A program made the position numbers and the translations under genes. Below are positions 1 to 5,713 of a stretch of 6,190 nucleotides of DNA, piece after piece. The notes below the pieces were generated by a model that searched no databases, was not told the origin of the DNA, and saw only the letters and a list, made by a program, of their open reading frames with translations. The stretch's first letter is position 1, and each line of letters begins with the position of its first letter. Source of the DNA: Candidatus Cloacimonadota bacterium (GTDB taxonomy: Bacteria; Cloacimonadota; Cloacimonadia; Cloacimonadales; TCS61); NCBI GenBank assembly GCA_023133395.1, contig JAGLWO010000242.1, positions 1-6,190 of the forward strand, in the 5' to 3' direction.

Positions 1-1275
1 GGAGCAAGGGAGAATTCGATCTATGCCCAGGAAAAGTGTAGTTTCAAAACAATTGTAACCAGTAAAAAACTTCTGGAAAAGATCAATATTGAACCAGTTG
101 ATGGTATGATCTATCTTGAAGATATAATGCCATCGATCTCAATTATTGATAAATTACAGGCTCTAATAAAATCCAAATTACCCGTAAAAAGTTTACAGTC
201 AATGGTTAAACATGGAGATGATGATTCAACTTCTGTAATACTTTTTACAAGTGGTAGTGAAAAAGAACCAAAAGCAGTTCAGCTTACTCACAGGAATATT
301 TCTCATAATCTGGATAATATTCCAAGAGTAATCGATGTGAACGAAAATGATGTCTTTGCCGGAACATTACCACTATTTCATGTATTCGGAATAACAACAA
401 ATTTCTGGCTTCCTATAACTTTAGGCTGCTCAATTATTGCGCACGCGAATCCTTTGGATTATAAAGCTATTGTTGAATCTATCAATAAATACAAAATTTC
501 AATTTTAATTGGCACTCCTACGTTTTTCCATGGTTATCTTAAAAAAGCCCAGCCTGGAGATTTTGCTTCAATCCGATATGCCCTTGCTGGTGCAGATAAA
601 CTAACGGAGAAACTTAGAAAAACTTATATCAGAGAACATAATATGGAAATATTGGAAGGATATGGCGCAACAGAAACAAGTCCTGTTGTTTCTGTGAACG
701 TGCCGGGAGCGAACAAACCTGGAAGTATTGGCAAACCTTTACCAGGTGTACAGGTAAAAATTCTAGACAGGAAAACAGATAAGGAACTTTCAGCAGGTCA
801 GGAAGGTAAGATTTTTGTTAAAGGTGATCTGGTTTCTATTGGATATCTTGGTGATATAGAGGAAACATCCCTGCATATGCGTAATGGTTGGTATGATACA
901 GGTGATATGGGAATTATCGATGAAGATGGATTCCTTTGGCATCGTGGGAGATTAAGAAGGTTCGTTAAAATTGCTGGTGAAATGGTTTCTTTGGTGAAAG
1001 TGGAAGATGTTCTAAGCAGATTGTTACCAGAAAACGTACTTTGCTGTGTAGTTGATGTTCCTAATCCGACGAAGGGCTCTGATGTTGTGGCAGCTGTTGC
1101 AACCGGTGAATTCGATAGAAAGAAACTTCTTAAACAAATGACAAAAGAACTTCCTCCAATCGCAGTTCCTAAAGATTTTTATGTAATAGAGGATATTCCT
1201 TTAATGGGAAGCGGGAAAGTAGCTTTCAGGGAAGTTGAGAGAATCTGCAGGCAAAGACAGGAAAATGGGAATTAA
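1..1275 (+). CDS. aas: Aas-type acyl-ACP synthetase / 2-acylglycerophosphoethanolamine acyltransferase, AMP-binding part (5' truncated by window)
   Basis: The frame is open from base 1 to TAA 1273-1275 (424 residues visible). The ATG at 106 is internal: the upstream codons (YAQEKCSFKTIVTSKKLLEK) align with E. coli Aas, whose equivalent segment contains KTIFTSRQFLDK. Visible ANL-family motifs, numbered from the window edge, are the phosphate loop FTSGSEKEPKA (82-92), LPLFHVFG (about 123-130), EGYGATETSPVVS (about 219-231), YDTGD (298-302), RFVKIAGEMVSL (about 320-331) and GSGK with the C-terminal lysine near 406. KIAGEMVSL, NVPGANKPGSIG and PLMGSGK all have close Aas counterparts. In the known family this domain activates a fatty acid with ATP and loads ACP, and the acyl group then goes to lysophospholipid at the inner membrane. 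Full-length E. coli Aas is about 719 aa with an N-terminal PlsC-like acyltransferase. Whether that domain is fused here lies outside the window, so a stand-alone acyl-ACP synthetase remains possible. An intrinsic terminator follows closely. Confidence 0.87.
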   Translation, partial: GARENSIYAQEKCSFKTIVTSKKLLEKINIEPVDGMIYLEDIMPSISIIDKLQALIKSKLPVKSLQSMVKHGDDDSTSVILFTSGSEKEPKAVQLTHRNISHNLDNIPRVIDVNENDVFAGTLPLFHVFGITTNFWLPITLGCSIIAHANPLDYKAIVESINKYKISILIGTPTFFHGYLKKAQPGDFASIRYALAGADKLTEKLRKTYIREHNMEILEGYGATETSPVVSVNVPGANKPGSIGKPLPGVQVKILDRKTDKELSAGQEGKIFVKGDLVSIGYLGDIEETSLHMRNGWYDTGDMGIIDEDGFLWHRGRLRRFVKIAGEMVSLVKVEDVLSRLLPENVLCCVVDVPNPTKGSDVVAAVATGEFDRKKLLKQMTKELPPIAVPKDFYVIEDIPLMGSGKVAFREVERICRQRQENGN

Positions 1276-1287
1276 TAGATTAATCCA

Positions 1288-1311
1288 GGGCTGAGTAATC
1301 AGTCTTTTTTT
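1288..1311 (+). terminator. Intrinsic terminator after aas
   Basis: GGGCTGA (1288-1294) pairs with TCAGTCT (1299-1305), giving seven pairs including two G-U. The loop is GTAA, a GNRA-type tetraloop. The T run 1305-1311 follows directly. It lies 12 bases after the aas stop, in the right orientation to end aas transcription before the next unit. Confidence 0.75.
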
Positions 1312-1315
1312 CTGG

Positions 1316-1343
1316 TTTGTTTTCATCTTTTAATTTTTATAAT
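1316..1343 (+). promoter_or_regulatory. Candidate promoter for the three-gene envelope operon
   Basis: A perfect TATAAT stands at 1338-1343, just after the aas terminator and 32 bases before the GTG start at 1376. The -35 region is weak (TTTGTT at 1316-1321 with a 16-bp spacer, or TTGTTT at 1317-1322 with 15 bp). Transcription would begin near 1350 and leave a leader of about 25 nt, with the palindrome TTAATTAA at 1354-1361 in it. The location supports it more than the -35 does. Confidence 0.5.
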
Positions 1344-1359
1344 ACACAAACAATTAATT

Positions 1360-1364
1360 AAGGA
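1360..1364 (+). promoter_or_regulatory. Ribosome binding site AAGGA deciding a GTG start
   Basis: AAGGA ends 11 bases before GTG 1376. There is no in-frame ATG near the start of the signal peptide, so this site supports GTG as the initiation codon of the small outer-membrane protein gene. Confidence 0.55.
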
Positions 1365-1375
1365 TAAAAATAACT

Positions 1376-1984
1376 GTGTTTCTGAAGAAATTACTATTTG
1401 TTATTACTTTATACATTCTAATATTGGTTTTTTTCCAATGCACATGTTTGCTTTATGCAGATAGAATCCAAGCTTTCTCATCTATTAATGCTGGTTTGCA
1501 GTATAAACTAAATACAAATCGAAACTCTTTTCATGACTTCTGGAAACATGATATCGGAATAAAAGGATTCATTGAAACTCCATTCTACTTTGGTTGTATT
1601 CAGGCGGGAATTCAAATGGATTCCTTTCTTAGGATAAATTATAAAGTGTATGATTTTCAGACTGTCAACCTTTACGTTGGATGGGGGAAAAAGTGGTTAC
1701 TTCCCTATAACTTCAAATGCTTTACCGGCTTTAATATTGGTAACGCATTAATGATATTTGATGAAGAAAAAAATCAATATGAAGATCAATATAATATTGA
1801 ACAGGAATTAAGAACCGGCATAGAGCTCTATTTCAGCATTCCTATTCAAAAAAAAATGGATATTTATTTAACTGAGAGTTACAGTGTTATTTATACTTAT
1901 CATAGAATCAGGTTGAATTTTATTTCAGTAGGAATAAGTTATTCATTTACAACACCCAAGTGGTTCAGGGAATTCATGAAATGA
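1376..1984 (+). CDS. Small predicted outer-membrane beta-barrel protein, family not recognised
   Basis: A 202-residue protein starting at GTG. Residues 1-28 look like a signal peptide: FLKK, a hydrophobic stretch to about residue 21, then CTCLLYA. Cleavage may fall after A28 or A33 (RIQA). The two cysteines at 22 and 24 do not sit in a convincing lipobox. The mature part alternates hydrophobic and polar residues in short segments rich in Tyr, Phe and Gly (about 35-45, 59-67, 70-84, 88-103, 113-127, 143-155, 160-173 and 177-191). This is compatible with an eight-stranded barrel. The last strand ends at F191, the usual outer-membrane C-terminal aromatic, but an 11-residue tail follows. That tail encodes the ribosome site of the next gene, whose ATG overlaps this stop as ATGA. 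It is probably co-expressed with the TonB-receptor-like gene. No function can be assigned. An A9 run at 1848-1856 (residues 158-161) is a possible slippage site. Confidence 0.7.
   Translation: MFLKKLLFVITLYILILVFFQCTCLLYADRIQAFSSINAGLQYKLNTNRNSFHDFWKHDIGIKGFIETPFYFGCIQAGIQMDSFLRINYKVYDFQTVNLYVGWGKKWLLPYNFKCFTGFNIGNALMIFDEEKNQYEDQYNIEQELRTGIELYFSIPIQKKMDIYLTESYSVIYTYHRIRLNFISVGISYSFTTPKWFREFMK
1967..1971 (+). promoter_or_regulatory. Ribosome binding site AGGGA for the TonB-receptor-like gene
   Basis: AGGGA lies 9 bases before ATG 1981, inside the end of the preceding gene. It selects ATG 1981, with a normal signal peptide directly after it, over the in-frame GTG at 1960, which would add seven non-signal residues. 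The ATGA overlap (1981-1984) suggests translational coupling. Confidence 0.65.
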
Positions 1985-4011
1985 AGTATCTTTCTCGATT
2001 TATATTTATTTCCATGTTTATTTTTTCCATAAGTACAAGTAAGTGTATTACCTTCTCATTTGGAGATAAAAAAGTTATCACTTCTGAGGAAATTCAACAT
2101 GCGGGAATAACCAGAATAGCAGATATTTTACTACTTATTGATAATTGGAATCTATCTACGATTGATGGATATACATGGCTGGCAAATGCCAATAACTTAT
2201 CATCTTATCAAGGACAAAACTGGATTGTGATTCTGGATGGACAAAAATTCGATCTTAATTCTTTTGATGTTAAGATATTAAATTTCCTTCCTGTTACTAT
2301 TGATCAAATAGATTTTGTGGAGATAATAAACACCCCTAAAATCTATAAAAGTGAATTTACAGAAAAAGGAATAATACATTTTCACACAAAGAGACCAGAA
2401 AAAGGCTTTTCACTTCAGGTATATCAGATGGGAGGCAATATAACAGGCGAACCCGGTCCATACGAAGGTTCGGAATTCAGTACTCCTGATATTCAAAGGA
2501 TTGGACGAGATGCATCATATAGTTTTGATTATAAGTTGAACAACTGGTATTTTCGTACTTATTTCATCAGGCATTTTCACCCCTTTCAAGACATTGCTAT
2601 GATTAAGCGTAATACAAAAATTCTTGAGGATCCTCCTGGAAATGGATCGCGGGAAAATAGACATCTAAAACTATGGTTCGAAGATACAGACAGACCTAAA
2701 ATGTTAAGAAATTCCCTATCATTAAGAGTAGGAAAAGAGAATAAAACAAGAATAAATGAGCTTCAGATAGACTATTCATATTCCTACAGGTATTTTTTAT
2801 TTTTTAAACCAATAGGAAGAGAAATTCCTGTTAATGACTTTTATACCAGGATAGGGATCTCAGGAAATCCTTTTATTAGTGATAATCTCACTTATCGTTT
2901 CCAATATTTTTTAAAAGAACTTGAAAAACACCCCAATGCTCTTGATTTTGATTTTAAATGGAGATCACATAATTTTCAAGGTATTATGGAAAAATCATTC
3001 ATGAACTCTTTTTTTAATGGTAAAATCGGGATTGGTTATGACAGGTTTATTTTGGATACAGAGTATCATTTGGAGAAAGATTATTTTGATATGTACAGGT
3101 TGTATAACGAAATAAAATTTAATGTATCTAAGAAAATTTACCAGAATCTAAACGGTATGTTATTATACAGTAATAATAAAACAGCTTTAAAAGGTTCAAT
3201 TATTAATTTCTGGGAGATAAATTCATTACATTCTCTGAATACTGTTTTATCTTATTCTCAAAGACTTTTTGAGGAGGATAATAGTTTGTGGTTCTGGACA
3301 GAAAAGGGCTATAATATCTTAGAAGAATACAATGTAGAATATACTGTTTCCAAAAATATCGACAAAAGCAGTCAGCTTACTTTTGATATAATCTGGAAAA
3401 CAGCAATAAAAAATCGTTTCATAATAAAGCTTAATAGTGTATATAGAAATTTCTATGATACATATATTGAAAGACAGAGTTTTGAATTTAATCCTCAGGA
3501 CGGTTCATTTTCTTCTCCTCTGCACATTTATGCAGGACAGAACGGACAGGTTTTAGGACAACAGCTAACTTTAACTTATTGGATCAAACCACAGATTAAA
3601 CAAAGTTTTTATTATAGTTATCAATTTGAGGTTGGTGAAGATGAGATTTTCAAAGAAACCTGGAAATCGATTCCCAAGCATAAAGCAATATATAAAATTA
3701 CGTATTCTCCAGACCTTAACTTTTCAATATGGGCAAAATTAAGTTATCTTTCATCTACTTTTTGGATTGATTATAAGGATATTGATGGACAAACTTATTA
3801 TTCCTCAAATGAGATTAACGAGAAATATTATTCAACTGTTGAGAGTACGCTCATTCTTGATTTACAGATACAGAAGTGGTTTTGGCAAAGAAGATTATCT
3901 GCAAGTCTACTTTTGCGAAATGTGGGAGATCAGGATTTTAGATATCATCCAATCGGAGCATCATTTGGTTTAACATATTATATTCAGTTAAGGTTGTTTT
4001 TAAATTTCTAA
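1981..4011 (+). CDS. TonB-dependent-receptor-like outer-membrane protein (plug plus barrel)
   Basis: 676 residues from ATG 1981. Residues 1-22 form a hydrophobic export signal (MKYLSRFIFISMFIF...). Residues about 32-137 resemble a TonB-receptor plug: ITSEEIQHAGITRIADILL, then NWIVILDGQKF (80-90, corresponding to the usual v-LIDG stretch), IDQIDFVEII (107-116, the usual IErIEV) and GIIHFHTKRP (130-139, the usual G-INi-T). The remaining roughly 535 residues are rich in Tyr, Phe, Trp and Asn with alternating polarity and end in LRLFLNF. The terminal Phe is typical of proteins inserted by the BAM complex, and the length suits a 22-strand barrel. Receptors of this type take up chelates, vitamins or oligomers across the outer membrane with TonB energy. 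The substrate cannot be inferred. No TonB box or N-terminal carboxypeptidase-like domain is evident between the signal and the plug, so energy coupling is uncertain. It sits between a small barrel gene and a PAP2 phosphatase gene and is very AT-rich. Confidence 0.8.
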   Translation: MKYLSRFIFISMFIFSISTSKCITFSFGDKKVITSEEIQHAGITRIADILLLIDNWNLSTIDGYTWLANANNLSSYQGQNWIVILDGQKFDLNSFDVKILNFLPVTIDQIDFVEIINTPKIYKSEFTEKGIIHFHTKRPEKGFSLQVYQMGGNITGEPGPYEGSEFSTPDIQRIGRDASYSFDYKLNNWYFRTYFIRHFHPFQDIAMIKRNTKILEDPPGNGSRENRHLKLWFEDTDRPKMLRNSLSLRVGKENKTRINELQIDYSYSYRYFLFFKPIGREIPVNDFYTRIGISGNPFISDNLTYRFQYFLKELEKHPNALDFDFKWRSHNFQGIMEKSFMNSFFNGKIGIGYDRFILDTEYHLEKDYFDMYRLYNEIKFNVSKKIYQNLNGMLLYSNNKTALKGSIINFWEINSLHSLNTVLSYSQRLFEEDNSLWFWTEKGYNILEEYNVEYTVSKNIDKSSQLTFDIIWKTAIKNRFIIKLNSVYRNFYDTYIERQSFEFNPQDGSFSSPLHIYAGQNGQVLGQQLTLTYWIKPQIKQSFYYSYQFEVGEDEIFKETWKSIPKHKAIYKITYSPDLNFSIWAKLSYLSSTFWIDYKDIDGQTYYSSNEINEKYYSTVESTLILDLQIQKWFWQRRLSASLLLRNVGDQDFRYHPIGASFGLTYYIQLRLFLNF

Positions 4012-4026
4012 TGTCGAGAAAAGATA

Positions 4027-4902
4027 ATGAAAGATCATTTCTATAGAAAAAAGAATTCAAAAGAGTTACTCTTTATCGTTTGTTTTATTGTTTTTTGTTC
4101 TTCTATATCTTTTTCTATAGATTATAATTCACCAGAGTTTTCAGAAAATTATAAATTTACTTTCCAGACAGTTAAAAATGATTTTTGTTATATAATGAGT
4201 TCTCCAGTAAGAATCTCTAAAAAAGATCGTTTAAATTTATTGATATTCTCAGGTATTACAGCTGGACTTATTTTTCATTTTGATGAAAAGATCTATGATA
4301 ATTCCAAAACCAGAAAAGACGAATTCCCATACATAATATTTAATAAATTTTCAGAGATTGGAAAAGGATATGGAAGCAGTGAGATGAACGTTTATTATTT
4401 ATTTGGTGGACTTTGTTCATCTATAGCTGCATCAGGATTGTTACTGAAAGATGATAAACTGCTTGAAACTTCAGGTTTGTTAGCAGAATCTTTTGTATTT
4501 ACTCTTTTCATATCAGGTTCTTTAAAAATGATCTGTGGAAGAGAACGACCATACAATGAAAATGAGTCGACAGACTTTCATTTTTTTGCTTTCAGCAGTG
4601 ATATGGCTTATAGATCGATGCCTTCAATGCACACTTCCTGTACGTTTGCTATGATGACTGTTATTGCGAAGCAGTATAACTACTGGTGGATTAAAATACC
4701 TGCTTATACATTTGCGTTTGGAGTTGCAATTCAAAGAATTGATAACAAGCAACATTGGACTTCTGATGTTCTTGTTGGTGGTATCATTGGATATTCTATT
4801 GCTAATTCATTGGTAAAAAAACATAATCAGAATGATAGTTATAAATTTACTTTAGGAACATTTCTATCCGCTAATAGCATCGGAATATCTTTGACCTTTT
4901 AA
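4027..4902 (+). CDS. Exported PAP2-superfamily phosphatase
   Basis: 291 residues. All three PAP2 signatures are present: K167-x6-R174-P175 (KMICGRERP), PSMH with H202 (a variant of PSGH), and R237-x5-H243-x3-D247 (QRIDNKQHWTSD). By family knowledge the two histidines form and resolve a phospho-histidine intermediate, Asp assists, and Lys/Arg bind phosphate. Substrates in the family include phosphatidate, undecaprenyl-PP, PGP and lipid A phosphates; none can be chosen here. Residues 13-30 are a signal peptide or anchor (FSIS|ID is one possible cut). Further hydrophobic segments lie at about 68-84, 121-140, 151-166, 224-236 and 247-262, so the active site is probably periplasmic. Residues 271-291 look like a beta-hairpin ending in Phe. 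The start ATG 4027 has only a weak GAG-containing site. It is 15 bp after the receptor gene, in the same frame, and almost certainly in the same transcript. Confidence 0.9.
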   Translation: MKDHFYRKKNSKELLFIVCFIVFCSSISFSIDYNSPEFSENYKFTFQTVKNDFCYIMSSPVRISKKDRLNLLIFSGITAGLIFHFDEKIYDNSKTRKDEFPYIIFNKFSEIGKGYGSSEMNVYYLFGGLCSSIAASGLLLKDDKLLETSGLLAESFVFTLFISGSLKMICGRERPYNENESTDFHFFAFSSDMAYRSMPSMHTSCTFAMMTVIAKQYNYWWIKIPAYTFAFGVAIQRIDNKQHWTSDVLVGGIIGYSIANSLVKKHNQNDSYKFTLGTFLSANSIGISLTF

Positions 4903-4928
4903 TGTCACTCAAAATTTGTAAGTGATAA
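4902..4928 (+). terminator. Weak stem-loop across the convergent gene ends
   Basis: ATGTCACT (4902-4909) pairs with AGTGATAT-like bases 4921-4928 (eight pairs, one G-U; the core is TCACT/AGTGA). The loop CAAAATTTGTA can itself pair partly (CAA/TTG). It covers the stop codons of both converging PAP2 genes. No T run follows on either strand, so a bidirectional terminator is only a possibility. Confidence 0.3.
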
Positions 4929-5661
4929 TAATATTATTAAAACCGAAATTTAAGCTTATTTTTTTTTCATGATGATATTTACAGATAATGTAGCTTATAC
5001 AGCTACCAATAATTGTCCCGATAACCACATCACTGGGAAAATGTTGTGCACTTGCAACTCTAAAAGTTGCTGTTGCTGTTGCAGAACCAAAGAGTAAAAT
5101 TGCTACTGGGATGTTCGAACCATAATTATCCAGATAGTAATAATAACCGAAAACAGCAGTAGAAAAAGCTGTGGAACTATGCATTGCATAGAACGAATGC
5201 TGACTGTTCCTTTGTTGTTTTTTTTCAATTGAAATTGTGCTATCATAAACAAAAGGTCTTTTACGATGACTAAGAGTTTTTGTCCATTTACTAATTGCAC
5301 TTTGTGCAATTAATATCTCACTTAAGACCATCAGGTTATCAAGGTAATATTCTTCATCATAAACAAGAAATAGGGTAGAACCGATAGTTAAATAAACACT
5401 GTAATCACTCCAGTCTTTTAATTTTGCATCCGGTGAGAATGATATCCATCTATCAAAAAAGGGGATGTCATCTTTGGAAAGGTTGCTGATTTCTTCTTCT
5501 ATGAGGGGTTCGATGATCTGCCTGTCAAAATAATTATTGCTCATGTCAATTGCTAAAGCAGAGGACATAAAGATGAGAGATTCCAGTTTATTGACTTCGA
5601 AAGTTTGAGAAAAAAGTGGAAAAGAAAAAAGTATCAAAAGAAGGATTAATATTGCTTTCAT
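4909..5661 (-). CDS. Second, divergent PAP2-superfamily phosphatase
   Basis: 250 residues. The start is certain: an in-frame TGA lies two codons before ATG (5659-5661), and a clean signal peptide follows (MKAILILLLILFSFPLFS|QT). PAP2 signatures are K128-x6-R135-P136 (KTLSHRKRP), YAMH with H161, and R201-x5-H207-x3-D211 (FRVASAQHFPSD). All catalytic residues remain, but the middle motif is YAMH instead of PSGH, so phosphate binding or substrate choice may be altered. Hydrophobic segments are at about 87-101, 111-124, 183-200 and 211-227. Residues 233-250 look like a two-strand hairpin ending in Phe. Apart from the motifs it resembles the neighbouring convergent PAP2 protein little, so a recent tandem copy is unlikely. 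It lies 52 bp downstream of ornithine carbamoyltransferase on the same strand and could share its transcript. The ribosome site is weak. An A9 run sits at codons 232-234. Confidence 0.88.
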   Translation of the reverse strand: MKAILILLLILFSFPLFSQTFEVNKLESLIFMSSALAIDMSNNYFDRQIIEPLIEEEISNLSKDDIPFFDRWISFSPDAKLKDWSDYSVYLTIGSTLFLVYDEEYYLDNLMVLSEILIAQSAISKWTKTLSHRKRPFVYDSTISIEKKQQRNSQHSFYAMHSSTAFSTAVFGYYYYLDNYGSNIPVAILLFGSATATATFRVASAQHFPSDVVIGTIIGSCISYIICKYHHEKKISLNFGFNNIIITYKF

Positions 5662-5673
5662 ACTTCAAACTTT

Positions 5674-5700
5674 GCGAAATCCGGTAACTGACAGATTTGC
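5674..5700 (-). other. Stem-loop between argF and the PAP2 gene
   Basis: Read on the minus strand, GCAAATCTG pairs with CGGATTTCGC, giving nine pairs with one bulged C and one G-U, around an 8-base loop. It fills most of the 52-bp gap. No T run follows, so it may be an mRNA processing, stability or partial termination element rather than a strong terminator. Confidence 0.3.
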
Positions 5701-5713
5701 TATGTTCTTAAAT

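Noticed and set aside
106..108. ATG as the start of the first gene
   Set aside because: The frame stays open to base 1 and the upstream residues fit the Aas family, so this Met is internal.
1439..1450. Lipoprotein signal in the small outer-membrane protein (Cys 22/24)
   Set aside because: The residues before each Cys (FFQ, CT) do not fit a lipobox, and the mature part looks like a barrel.
1960..1962. In-frame GTG as the start of the TonB-receptor-like gene
   Set aside because: It adds seven residues before a normal signal peptide, while ATG 1981 has AGGGA at good spacing and an ATGA overlap.
3767..3973. 68-codon frame inside the receptor gene
   Set aside because: It is a shadow of the barrel-coding frame, with no ribosome site and no recognisable protein.
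5103..5309. 68-codon minus-strand frame inside the second PAP2 gene
   Set aside because: It overlaps the catalytic motifs of the real PAP2 frame and shows no protein-like features of its own.
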